Part shown: positions 27,581 through 40,228 of the stretch, in pieces | How the letters are laid out: each line of letters opens with the position of its first letter | Position numbering within the stretch: position 1 is the stretch's first letter | From: Trogon surrucura | Lineage: Eukaryota; Chordata; Aves; Trogoniformes; Trogonidae | DNA: 64,000 bases | Direction of reading: 5' to 3' | NCBI GenBank assembly: GCA_020746105.1 | Contig: CM036632.1 | Coordinates: 8,540,001-8,604,000 of the forward strand | Program-made: the position numbers and the translations under genes | Notes under the pieces: generated by a model | What the model saw: only the letters and a program-made list of their open reading frames with translations | Told to the model about the DNA's origin: nothing | The model's database searches: none

Positions 27581-30500
27581 ATGTGCAGGGATAAGGAATT
27601 ACCAGTAAGAATGCTTCACCTATGGGGAATGCTTTCCTCCTTTTCCTGCCAGATTTTCTTGGCATACTGTAGCTCCTGTCTTTTCTCTCGGGCATTTTGG
27701 AGAGTTGGTCATTTAAGGACAAAGAGGAAAAATCAGAGCAAGGTGCTGAAGCTCATCCTCATGTAAAACCTGCCAACAGTCCAACCGGATACAAGAAAGT
27801 TTTCATTAAAAATGTGATTCATTCTTTTAAAAGATCATATCCATGTTAAAAAAAATAAAATCACTGCAGAATTACAGGGTTACAGCTTTAATGTAAAACT
27901 AACAAGCCTTTTCTAATTTTCTAGAAATCTGAAGGAGTTTGAATTAAAATTCCTGAATGAAAATCCCACTTTAAATCTGTCGGTCTCTGTAGCATTCAAA
28001 CCACAAGCTCTCTTCACCAGCTATGGTAAGATGTGACCCAGGCCACAAATATTATCTGCATAGTTGGCATCAACAAAACCTGAACCTTTTCCTTTAGCTC
28101 ACAGTTAACGCCTCCTAACGCTAATGCAGAGCATAAGGCTACTTCCTCTACACATCTGGTTTGTTTTGGTTAAGTTTCATCCTATTATTTCCCACAGTCA
28201 TGTGATATAATTATCTGATCTATAATTTGCGCTGTTATTCAGAGCAGTATAAATAGTTTACTTTATTGCTGCAGGAGCATAGCATGTCCAGATAACATCA
28301 ATATTTTACTTATCTCTATTTATGTATTTGGTTATCTAGGTGCTTATTAAGTACGGAATTATTATAATAGCTGAGAATAAATACTAACTGAAAAGAAGCA
28401 AAAATAAGACTGGAAAAAATATACGCCAAAATGGTATCTGCTTTTTCTTTCTCTCTGCTGCCTACCAAGTATTTTGAAAAGAGAGTGTTTTCAGGACATT
28501 TCCAAAGAGCTAAACCCACCTCCATGATATCAGAGAGCAGAGGTGTTTCTCATTAGCGGTGTCGCTCGTGTTTCCAGAAACTGTAACAACTCTGTCTTAA
28601 CTAGCGGGTCTGAATCAAACTGTTTGTATTTTCAGGGTTCTTAGAAGCAAATGAGATCCTTAAGGGTGTAGTTTTTACTCACCAATTTAAATTCCATCAT
28701 CCCAACAATGATAAGTAGTGACACCCAAAATTCAGGCAAGAAAGATGGTTTGACAGCTTTCCTTGAGCTAAAAGGAGCTTCATGCAAATCGACATGTTTA
28801 CAAGAAGTGAAACAACCTCCCAATTTATTAAAAAGTGATTTGGGTAATTAAACAAAAATTGGAAGATTCTGCATTGGCTCAATTTTATTTTAATACAGCA
28901 AGAGCACTAACAACGCCAGTCTTCTGACACATTACATAGTGATGGTAGCTTCTGAAGCATTTAGATTTTAATGATTCCAAGTTAAGTGAGCTAAATACAT
29001 GCAGAAAGTAGTAGAAAATTTCAGGAAGTTTATGAGCCTGATCCTGCATTGCTTGTGCAACATGAGCTTCAACAGATTCAATTCCATGTACAAATAGATA
29101 ATTGTTCAACCATATCTACTCTGGACTATGCAGAAGGAAAGAGAAAGATTATTCTAGGGCAGATGGGAAAAGCGAGACATACTCAGCACTGATAACTTGC
29201 TATTGAGTTGTTCAGTTGTCTCAACAAAAAATAATTAAAATATGTGAGTTTTATTGCAGGTATGGAACAGAAACATAAGTTACAATCATATAGCCTCACT
29301 CAAAAATAACTTTCTCCTTTTAATATAGAAATAGTTTCTGAAACGTAATGGTGTTCATATGGAAATAGCAATGGGTGATTTCAACAAAACTCCCTGCAGC
29401 TGCTCAAATTTCATGACATCTTAATAGAGAATCTATAGGTTATTTTCACTTTTATAGCTAGTGGAGAGGTAAGGGAGGAAACTATGCAGATTCAACATTG
29501 TAATGACAAACTGCACTGAATGTTTTGGAGTTGCTTGCTGAGCCATGGAGTTGGTTGGGATTTTGAGCAATCAACTTATTTTTTAAAACATGCAAAAAGT
29601 CCACTTCTTTTAAAATCATTTTTCCCTGTGTCTTTTCCCTTCAGCACCATTTTCACAAGCTTCCCAAAACTCCATTCACTTTTGTAGCTCTCCAGGTACT
29701 GTAATACATTGTCACAGCTCTCCTGCAGCAGTACATCATATTTCATGCCACTATACAACCACCATAAAGACATTATCCCTTAGTGGGACTGCTGTCATGA
29801 TGTGACACAAATAATTATCAACTCTTACAGCCCGTCACCTTCTCTTCAAGAAGTAAAGATGGTTCTGAAAAACAGAATGATATGATTTGCCTGCGATTTT
29901 ATGCATTTGATTATTATTTTAATTTTGCATTTCATCCCAATTTTTCTAACACTAAGTTGTGGTCTCACTGTAGCTTATGGAATATAAGCTGCTTAAAGAA
30001 CAAATGAGTACCAAAGGGAGCAGTTTTCTGGAACATATATGTAGGCTTGTGCAGGTAGCCCATCATTACTACAGTTAGCATTACGTGGTTCCCATCCCAC
30101 TAGAATATTCAAGTACAAAGTACTGTAGGCAGCAAAATAGCCACACTGCCAGCAGGCCATTAGTTAGCTCATGCCAGACACTACATACATTATTTGTGGC
30201 AGGCTTCTACTTTTAAGAATAATGATAAAAGAGCTTGTGATGAGAATAAGCTCCAAATGGTCCATCATCACTAGGAACTGCACAACTTTTGCAAATACCT
30301 CAGTCAGCCAGCCTGATGTGCTGGATTAAACTCGACACTAGCTAGACAAAGTACTGAGGTCTCAGGCAAAATAACATGATTTATTCAAAGAAAGATAATG
30401 TTCAGCTTCTCTAACATCAGAAGGAGGACCTCTTTTAACCCAAGGCTGAGAGACTTCATCACTATGAGCTACACCTTGTCTTCTGAGTGGATTAATTCAA

Positions 30501-31989
30501 ATTATTCTTACCTGCAGTCTGGGCATACTCAGGAGCCCCAGCCATGAACAAATTGTTTGTGCAGTAGGTCCTACGGAAACACACAGTGAGCAGACAGATC
30601 TGAGCCCATTCTGTCTGGATTCACCCCCAAAACAGAAATGTTGGTGCAAAACCTTTCCAGGAGAAATTAACCATTTAGGTTGGGAAATTGTCTGATCGCA
30701 TCCATAAGGTCCGCTCCACACACGTACACTGTGCACACAGATACACAAGCACGTGTTGAAAACCCAAATCTAAAATCATCAATACTGAAGATGGGGCAGG
30801 GAAGTGAACTACAGGCTCTTAAAATTATTACAAGGACGTGTTCTATTATGGAAAATGGAGAATGTGTAGAAAAGAAAAACCCGAGCTTCACACTTAAAGG
30901 ATTTTTTCAGTCGCCCAAGCAGAGCTCAGCTGCTGCACTAAACAATGATGTTCAGACTGCAGCGACAACTGCCACACAATTGATGGGCTCAGGAATAACA
31001 AGCTGACGAGTGGATTTGGCATCCCCACAGCCAGAGGCCGAAGATCTATTGCGCTGGAGTGGTGTACGTCAGTTTTCTTTATCACTGGAGTCCCACAGCA
31101 GATTTATACACGATGACGTTAATTGAAAAGGAATAAAGCTGCACATTCTCCCAACAACTGACACTCACTCAGCATCCCGCCATCCAGCCTGACTGGCAGC
31201 CCAGCAGTCCCGGCTCCCTCGTCAGGGGCAAGCACGTGGCAGTGAGAATAGCCCTACAGAGAAATGGGGTCACAGCTGGGCTCTTTGTTGAAGGATTCTC
31301 TAACCCAAATGCCAGCTATTTCCAAGGAATCTATTAATCTTCCACAGCTCTAGAGTCATTAAATGCACTCCTTTCCTTGCTTTTCATGACTCAAATGGTT
31401 AATGATGTCGTCTTCATATGCCTAAGAGAAGATGGGTTTCCTCCTTGTAATTCAGATTGATGCTCACTCTGCAGAGAAATAAGAGAGCCCTTCCCCTGCT
31501 TTGCAGTAGTCCTTATTTCTGTAACGTAACCTGGCTCTGGTCCAGTTGTTTGAGCCTTCCCACTGCCATTTCCATTACTACTAGAGATCCACTCCATGTG
31601 TTTTGTTTTCTGGATCATTTGCCAAGTTTGTGGTAGGCACTGGCTGCTAGAAAGAAAGCCCTAAACCCAAGCAAAGTAGCGTAAATAATCACCAAACTGT
31701 TCTCTCTTCTGAGTATTCAAAAATAAGTGGGAGTTGCGCTTGATAACGTTTCCTGAAGGCCAGTGCTTCAGCAGGACCACAGAGTCTGCTTGCATAAAAC
31801 ACAGTTTCAGTCTTGGAAATGGGCTAAAACTTTGGTCTTTGCTCTGTCATCGAGTTAACCCCATCCATAGCGAGAGACTCCAGCCAAGGTGACATTAGAC
31901 ATCATCTCTGCAGAGGTGGCCTCAAAGGAGGGGTCTGGGTTCCTGCACCCCCAACACCACCACTGCCTGGCCAGGAAAGCAGGTCCCCA

Positions 31990-32110
31990 GGGTGGGACAC
32001 GCCGACCTCACCCTGTTCCCTTCGAGGCTGCAGAGATTTGTCTGGGAACGGAGTCGAGGCAGCTCCGTCACAACCGAAAATCCCACCGGAAAGCCCCCGT
32101 TCAGGACCTG
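31990..32110. other. Small CpG-rich patch
   Basis: About nine CpGs fall within 120 bases, well above the neighbourhood. Flanking sequence to about 32,330 is also GC-rich. Overlapping short frames on both strands look like composition effects. No function recognised. Confidence 0.35.
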
Positions 32111-35100
32111 CCTGGCTGAGCTGAGCTCATGGGCTCTCCTGGAGGCAGCTGCTTTCCCAAGCTCCTCTGCAAACTCCTGACATTGAGGGAGAGCAGCTGC
32201 TCATGGCTTCTGAGAGGTTTTTTGGGGTTACTGTGTGCCGATGGGTACCTGCGAGTCCTGCCTCTGAGTCAGCCTTCCTCCCCCCGGGCTGGGGACTGGC
32301 CAGATCCCTGCGGAGAGGAACACAAAATGCCATCCCAGGCAGAGGTAGTTTTATTAAGGAGAGAAACCTGGTTATTTCTCCCCCAGATCTTATTGGCTTT
32401 TTGTTGTTTCTATTAACTTTTATGAGTTTAATAAACATGCCCGATTTTAAAATATAAAGTATTTTCCTGGCCTTGGAAATTGGATTTTCCATCTAGTCAA
32501 AATGCAACAGCCATTTTAAACTGCTCACCAAGAGAAATCACTGAAACAACACTTTTGAGTATTTTGTATTATTTCACTCTGAGAAACACGTAGATTATTT
32601 GGAATACAGCCATTAAATAAATTGTGTTCATTGTATAAACTCAGTGAAAGAGAAAAAAATAGCAGAGTAAAAACATTTTTACTTATATGATGACTTTACT
32701 TAGTCTTTTCTGCCCAGCTGCTCATTGGCCAGATCTTAAACATAGTGATTCCATTCAGTAGTGCATTAAATCTCTTTTGTGATGGTAAAAGTCAGGCTTA
32801 AAAATAGCAAGACTAATGCAGCAACGTGATGAATCTTTACATAAAATCAGCTGGAAGTGTTAGTGGTGCCCCTGTCTCAGAAACTTAGTAAATAATGGCA
32901 AAGAAAAGTTACCATGCCCAGATATAATCTAGTTTCCCTTCCAGTTTTCCTTCAGAGCTCACCAATCTCACAACTGCTGGAGCACTGGGGTAGTTCAAAG
33001 TCACCTTTGTTAAACCAGTCGAGCTTCAATGTACGCACGTCCCTGCAGCCCCGGTTCTGCACCAGTGTCTGGCTGAATTAAAATAGGTGTGAACCCTTCC
33101 GAAAACTTGAAAGGTCTTTGGAAGGACTAAAAGTGTTACTTGATTACAAGTAAGACAGCAGTTGAGGAAAAAAAAAAATCAAGTTAATTTAAGGACTGCA
33201 GGACCTGAAAGGCAGCCCGATTGTCCAGAGCAGAGCAAGCTGCGTAATTACTCACACTGGGATAAATGCATACACGAACATTGGGTCACTGACTTCTAAC
33301 AGGCCCAGAACTGAAATAGGAGATTACTAAAAATCTGCATTCCTTTCTGAAAATGCAGTACCTATTTAAATGCCTTTCCAGCAGTCCCAGAATTATCATT
33401 TAGGAGTACCTGAATTTTTATTTAGCCTCTGTGGAATCCTACTTTATCCAGCCTATTCCAAGCCACTACCTCACCAGTTTACAGCTACTGCAAGCCCCAG
33501 GAAAAATAACACTGAGTCTTTGACAGAAATCGAGCTGCTTTTCCTGATGATTCCCCTATTAATGCACTGGGGTAAATTGTAATGAGATATGGGCAGTGAG
33601 ATGGAGGCCTTCCCCTCTCCTCAGCTCATGTTCCAATTATTATTATAAAACCATTTTCCAGCAAAACTATATTTATGTGGCCCAGGCCCTAGGGCAAAAA
33701 TTCTCCATCTGATGTTTAAATAATGACAACCAATTTGCAGGATACTGGTAATCTTAGATCAATTGCCCACAAGCTCTTTAAAAAAATATTAAAAACCTTT
33801 CTCTGCACACTACTCAGCAGAATGTGAGCGGGCTGCAAAGCAGCGGGAAAACTGCAGAGCAGGGACAAAATGGAGAGTCAGACCAACGGGCTTCATGACA
33901 TTGTGCAATCAGCAGCTGCAATTCAGAAGAAAAATCTATTTAAAAGTCTACTTCCAATGAAAACATTTCTCTTTACACCTGTAAGCTATACACAGTGACT
34001 TGCTTTCTCCCACTATTGTCATCATTTGTTTTTCTCTCCTCTGGCTGAAACGTTCAGGTTTCAGCTCGGCAGGAACATATCGCTCTTCAGCCCACTTCTG
34101 CCTCGTAGAACAGGACACAGTGGTGGACAAGTGGCTCTGAACTGGACCCTGAACAGGGTGGCTCAGCCCCACTTTGAGGCACCAGCAATAACCCCACCTG
34201 CAGTGATTAGGTCGAGACAGCAGCAGCATGTCTGTGTGGTTGGACACTCTTGATGGCATAATCAGTTGGAAACTGGACACTTTGGTTATTTCTTTCTGAT
34301 CACACCCAACCAACTTAAGGTTCTGAATTTCAAACTATTCCGGTAACAAACATAGCACTCCGTAATCTCAACAGGTGAAGATGAAGCAGCATTAGACAAC
34401 TACTATTGCTGTCACCTCCACTTACACACCTGGCTAATAAGAGCCTTGTATCATATAACCACATGTAAAAGATTTGTCAGACCTCAGCTGCAAAGAAGAA
34501 AATTCAAAACAAGCCTGCTGATTTCAGTGACTGAGTGTAAACAAGGTGGGAGTGTGGAGCCATCTCCTTTTGACGGCACCAAGGTTTCGTCCATCTCTAG
34601 CAAGTAAGACGTAGAGCTACATCAGGCAAGGTGGCCTCTGCAAAGGCTTTTTTTCTTCTTGCTGCATGTCCCAGCCAAAGTTGGACCTTTTCCTCGGGGA
34701 ATATAAAAACCCCAAGCACAGAGCTGTACAGTGCCCTCCAGCAATAATTCAGCCTCACTGGAGACAGCCAACTTAATGCAATCTTAATGTGATAAACTGC
34801 TAACTTGATTGGATTCAATGAGATGTAAATTATTAGATTCAATAAGTACACAGAGACCATTTCACCTTACATTCTGCTCAGGAGGATTCTGCCTCCAGTC
34901 TCTTCATCATTCCTGTTAATTACATGCAATGCATCAGATGGGAACAGTTTGGGACTCAAGTTGTCCTCTGACTCCTCACAAGCCACCACAGTGTTCCATT
35001 CTGTAGTAATGTCTCTTATTGATAAAGAACTTCTTTCAGAATAGTTGCAATGACTTACGGACACGATTTGATCTTTAGCACGGTCGAATGTGAACTAAAA

Positions 35101-37600
35101 AAACCCTCTATTTATCCAGATTTCTGCAAAATTCCCATATGCTTAAGCCAGAGAATGTCTGCTCATGTGCATTCATTTTTAGTAACTAAAACCTTTGTGG
35201 TAACAAGTAGATATTTATAGCTTCTGATTCACTGTGAAATTCTTTAAAATCTCTTAAGCTGAACACAGAAATCAGTGCTACTGTTCCAAAAAAGGGGGAA
35301 AAACACGTGACACTGTGAAAATACAGGTACAAAGATGTTCACAAAAGTCTGAGTCCAAACCAGTGTCTCTGAGCTTGTAAAACTCAAGTGAGGTTTACAT
35401 TCCCTTGTGGTTTGTAAACAGCTTTAAAAAGTTTTTTCATACAACTTTTTTTCAGATTCTGACTCAGAGGAGTAATGTTTCTTAGTTTTATATAGCTGAC
35501 ATATTTCTAATCAGAAAAACCCACCGGTTTACACTTCGTGCACTCTGTGATGCTCACCTTCTCTTCACCTTAAATTTTCCCTGCCTGCCATTTGGCAGGT
35601 TTTTTTACCACTCAACCTCCTCACACAATATTTTCAGACATTTCAAATTTACCGTGATGCAATTCATAACTACCAGCCTTTGTGACAGCGCCGCAATGAA
35701 GGCACACTTCCACTTCACAGATGTTGCTTTTTTTCATTGAACAATTTCCACAGACTTTTCCTCTTTAATGTATACCCCTTCATTTTAAAAGCCTTTGAGA
35801 AAATAACTTGAAATACATAACACATAATCTCTCGGTCCTATCAAGAACATCATCCTGCACTGCTCAGCAGAGGTAGTAGGTATTCCTCTGCTTCAGGCAC
35901 CTCTGGAAGGAATTAACACTCCTACTCAAATTTGTTCAACAATTTTATACTGAATGCTGCTCTGTCAAAATCAAAATTCTGATTGATGTTTTCAAAGGAT
36001 TTGTTTAAAAGTTCAAAAATCAAATCAGAATAGTTAATTTCAGACTCCACATCTCATGTTGACTTTTTCATTTTGCCCGAGAGGAGTGTTTCAGAGATCC
36101 CAAGTGATGTTAAGAACATTCCCCTAGAATTCCCCAAACAAAACCCCTCAGCATGACATTCTCCATGTCCTCTATGATATTATTATGTGTTTCTTTGACA
36201 AATGGTAACCAAAGAACTACCTATGCAGCACAGATCTCTTGGGAGATATCTAGTGAGCAGAGCAAGAGATTTCCAGTTCATGATAACTCAGTAGCCCTCA
36301 GAGGAGCAGCACGAAGCCCAAGCAACCGCTCCCGCAAGCCTGCAGCAGCCAGCAGCCCCACTGCACTGCCACCACAGCTCCTCGTTTTCCTAGGTTAACT
36401 TTCTCCTGGCTTGGCAGGGATCAGGGCTGGGCAGGGTCTGCCATCACCAAAGCCTGTTTTCGAGAGTCCCTGCTGACACCACGCCAGGGACAACAACAGC
36501 ACCGCCGCTGCCATGGGCTAGCTCTGCAAATGTTTTGCAGCCCAATGAGAAGATTGATGTCTCTTCCATCTGCTAAGGATTCAGCTTAGCTGAGAGGTGG
36601 CTGCTGGGTTGATCATCTGGCCCTAGATGACCGAGTATCACATAAGGTCCTTCTCGGGGGGTTTTCAAACTGATGCCTAAGGCACTGATGCTTCCCTCTC
36701 TGAAGTTATCATCTCTGTTTCTCCTCTTTCAACCTAGCACAAGAGGTTTTTTTGACATTTTAATCTGCAGTTGCTAAGCAGTGGCATGGCTAAGAAGTCA
36801 GTAATATCAGTGGTACCTTTAAAATGACACTTCTGGGCATGTAAGAGCTGCTCATGTTGCTCTTTCTACTCAGATTAGAACTCAGTTTCACATTCCCTGC
36901 AACTCTCAAAAATGCAGCCTGCTGCCTGGCTTTGCTGGCATTCCTCATCTCATTTATTTTCCTACATTTGCAGACAGGTGAGTTGTTTCTAGCTTATTAC
37001 AGGTAAATAATGAGCAATTGCATTCCAGATTAGAAAATACCTTTGAGATCTAAAGCCAAAAATGCTGGGCATACAGATAATCAGTGACTGGTTTAACGCA
37101 AAATCCACTGAAACCAAGAGGCAAGAGAGGAGGAGCTATGAGTAACTGCTGCCCAAGAATACAGGTGCAGCTTCTGAAGGGAACTTGTTGAAACACCTCT
37201 AAAATATTTCTGGTATTGGATTTGGGAAAAGAAAACAGAGAACCAAGGAAGAGATTGGGAAATCTCTTCGGCTCTCACTGCGACCTCTACAGTCATCATC
37301 TCACCTGACGGTGAAGGAAAATGTGGATGTCATGAGGACTTCAATGAGAGGTGAAGTCTGAGTGGACCTTCAGCAAGCAGTAGCTTTACAGGATTTGCCT
37401 CCAGAAATTTAAATTCTCATCCAGAACTGTGTATTTCCTTCCTGACTCCATGCTGCCATGTGCCACTCTGAAAGGTCAGGTTAACAAATTGTTAACAGTC
37501 AGTCTTGGAAACCAAAAATGAAAGCATAAAGCTCATTCTGCTATATTAATACCAATACAGATTTTTATTTCCCATTGACTTATGTGTACTTAGCTGTATT

Positions 37601-37982
37601 ACAGAATCACAGAATGTTAAAGGTTGGAAGGGACCTTAAAGATCATCTAGTCCAACCCCCCTGCCGGACCAGGATCCCCTACAGTAGAGCGCACAGGAAC
37701 GCGTCCAGGTGGGTTTTGAATGTCTCAAGAGAAGGAGATTCCACAACCTCCCTGGGCAGCCTGTTCCAGGGCTCTGTCACCCTCACAGTAAAAAAGTTTT
37801 TCCTCATATTTTTCTGGAACCTCTTGTGTTCCAGCTTCCACCCATTGCCCCTTGTCTTGTCAGTGGATGCCGCTGAAAAGAGCCTGGCTCCATCCTCCTG
37901 ACATTCGCCCTTGACATATTTATAAACATTAATGAGGTCACCCCTCAGCCTCCTCTTCTCCAAGCTAAAGAGATCCAGCTCG
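37601..37982 (-). mobile_element. CR1 LINE 3' fragment
   Basis: This minus-strand copy has the same subfamily sequence as the longer CR1 1.1 kb away. By eye there are about 13 mismatches over about 380 bases. It begins at the octamer tail near 37,601 and stops matching at about 37,982, so it is more severely 5'-truncated. The last 94 codons of the RT frame remain open (37,679-37,963). The outer flanks of the two copies do not resemble each other, which favours two separate insertions over duplication of one. Confidence 0.94.
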
Positions 37983-39116
37983 TGTCAATGTGTAGCCCAG
38001 AGGATCTGAGTCTGGCTTTAATTAGTTTACTGAAATGAGCTAAACCACATTTCTTCTTGCCAAGGAAGTCACTATTTGCACTCTTCCTGTTTTTCAGTAC
38101 TTGCACCACCACCTTCATTTACACTGGGGGTGAAGCTACTGCCTGGTTTATTCAGAAATCCAGTAGAACCAGTATATACAGAAATGCTCCTGAGAATGAC
38201 ACAATGGGCCAGAAGTAAGAAAGGGTCAAATCCAATGACAAGAAAAACTGCTTTTAAGATGTGTCACCTCACTAGTGCCCAGCTTTGGCCAGTCAGCTGC
38301 CCTCTGACCTTTCAGCCGCAGCCTCCTGTGTCCCTGATGCACTTTGCATATTGAACGGGACGTGACCGTTCCCAGCAGATGTGACACAAGCTGGGGCAGA
38401 GCGAGCTCTGCACCACACCGAGAGCCTGCTGGGGGATGCTCCTGGGGCAGAACTCATCTCGCACTGCGGTGCAAGGCTGACCTGCTCCGGGGATGACACG
38501 GGGAGGTGGGACCTGCTTCACGCCACAGCTCTCCTGGCCTGGCAGGGTCACAGCCCGGCTGGGAGGAAGGGTGAAAGGCATCTACAGTAGAGCTGGAGAA
38601 AGGTAAATTAACAAACGTGGGCTTTGAAGTTGTTTCCGCTTTGCAGGGGAATGAAAGTTGTTTCCTGTGCTTGGGGATTCTTCCTCAAGATGTTTTTATA
38701 CACAACCCTTAAACAAAATGTGAATTCCAGTTTGATTGACTTAATTTCTTTTCTAATTTTTTTTCTTTTCAAATTGTTTCGCTTTGCAATATGTTACCAG
38801 AAATAAGCTGCAGTATTTCTTATGAGAACAATGCAATATTAACTTGTTTTCTTCTGAGCATTCGAATTCAAAACTCCAGAGTACAGGAATTCGTTCCCTC
38901 TGCTGACTGCAGCAACACGAAGGATGCCCAGGCTGAGGCTTTACCCCATCACTTTCCCTTAACTCAGAAAGCTTACAGGAGTTTAAAAACAAAATAAGAA
39001 ATCCAGGCCTTTAAAAATTATGTGGGTATCAAAAAAATACAGGATATTGAAAGAGTTAGGGATGAGGGCTGCTAAAGGGGAAGTTTTCAGTTTTTTACAA
39101 AAGAATAGGGAAATAA
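37983..39116. other. Unassigned spacer between CR1 copies
   Basis: Holds the CpG-enriched segment listed separately; the rest is ordinary unique-looking sequence without a recognised gene or repeat. Confidence 0.6.
38356..38560. other. CpG-enriched segment between the two minus-strand CR1 copies
   Basis: About eleven CpGs in roughly 205 bases, with short open frames on both strands that look like composition effects. It is not part of either CR1 element. No gene recognised. Confidence 0.3.
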
Positions 39117-40228
39117 TCACAGAATCACAGAATGTTAAAGGTTGGAAGGGACCTTAAAGATCATCTAGTCCAACCCCCCTGCCGGAGCAGGATCACCTAC
39201 ACTAGAGCGCACAGGAATGCGTCCAGGTGGGTTTTGAATGTCTCAAGAGAAGGAGACTCCACAACCTCCCTGGGCAGCCTGTGCCAGTGCTCGGTCACTC
39301 TCACAGTAAAAAAGTTTTTCCTCATATTTTTCTGGAACCTCCTGTGTTCCAGCTTCCACCCATTGCCCCTTGTCTTGTCAGTGGACGCCGCTGAAAAGAG
39401 CCTGGCTCCATCCTCCTGACATTCCCCCTTGACATATTTATAAACATTAATGAGGTCACCCCTCAGCCTCCTCTTCTCCAAGCTAAAGAGACCCAGCTCC
39501 TTCAGCCTTTCCTCATAAGGGAGATGTTCCACTCCCTTCACCATCTTTGTGGCTCTATGCTGGACTCTCTCAAGCAGCTCCCTGTCCTTCTTGAACTGAG
39601 GGGCCCAGAACTGGACACAATATTCCAGATGTGGCCTCACCAGGGCAGAGTAGAGGGGCAGGAGGACCTCTCTTGACCTACTTGCTACTCCCCTTCTAAT
39701 ACACCCCAGGATGCCATTGGCCTTCTTGGCCACGAGGGCACACTGCTGTCTCATGGTCATCCTGCTGTCCACTAGAACCCCCAGGTCCCTTTCCCCTGCA
39801 CTGCTCTCCAGCAGGTCAGTCCCCAACCTATATTGGCACATGGGGTTATTTTTTCCCAAGTGCAAAACTCTACACTTGCCCTTATTAAACTTCATAAGAT
39901 TTCTCCCCGCCCAGCCCTCCAGCCTGTCTAGGTCTCTCTGAATGGCTGCACAGCCTTCTGGTGTGTCAACCACTCCTCCCAATTTCGTATCATCAGCAAA
40001 CTTGCTGACAACATTCTCTAATCCCTCATCCAGATCATTGATGAATATATTAAACAGCACCGGCCCAAGCACTGACCCCTGAGGGACCCCACTAGACACA
40101 GGCATCCAGTCAGACTCAGCCCCATTGACCATAACCCTCTGGCTTCTTCCCTTCAACCAGTTCTCGACCCACCTCACTACTTGGTCATCCAGACCACACT
40201 TCCTCAGTTTACCTATGAGGATGCTGTG
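39117..40228 (-). mobile_element. CR1 LINE, 5'-truncated, with open reverse-transcriptase C-terminal half
   Basis: On the minus strand this copy ends (at 39,117) with the CR1 signature, tandem ATTCTGTG octamers. Upstream of that is the 3' part of the CR1 ORF2, open from about 40,228 to a TAG at 39,197-39,199. The first in-frame Met is at 40,177, giving 326 codons from there. The visible reverse-transcriptase motifs, counted from that Met, are [11 protein letters not shown] at residues 29-39 and the catalytic FADD box at 60-63 ([11 protein letters not shown]), followed by the usual CR1 C-terminal thumb region. The open frame continues upstream of the Met without a start codon, and the element then breaks off, as expected for 5' truncation during target-primed insertion. 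It lacks ORF1, the endonuclease and the N-terminal RT, so it cannot move by itself. The lack of frameshifts suggests a fairly young insertion. Confidence 0.95.
39197..40177 (-). pseudogene. CR1 ORF2 remnant (reverse transcriptase, C-terminal part)
   Basis: This is the 326-codon part of the CR1 reading frame from the first internal Met to the natural stop. Motifs seen are the VPQGS box (residues 31-35) and the FADD catalytic aspartates (D62, D63), in a family where ORF2 normally has an endonuclease followed by reverse transcriptase. The endonuclease and the first RT blocks are missing through truncation. No internal stop or frameshift is visible. It has no promoter of its own, so it is transposon debris, not a host gene. 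Confidence 0.92.

Larger units (their letters stand above)
12687..37600. other. Intergenic, no gene recognised
   Basis: About 25 kb with AT-rich stretches (for example 17,500-19,140) and the listed old repeats. No reading frame exceeds about 140 codons and none resembles a known family. Non-coding conserved elements could be present but cannot be identified without alignment. Confidence 0.6.
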
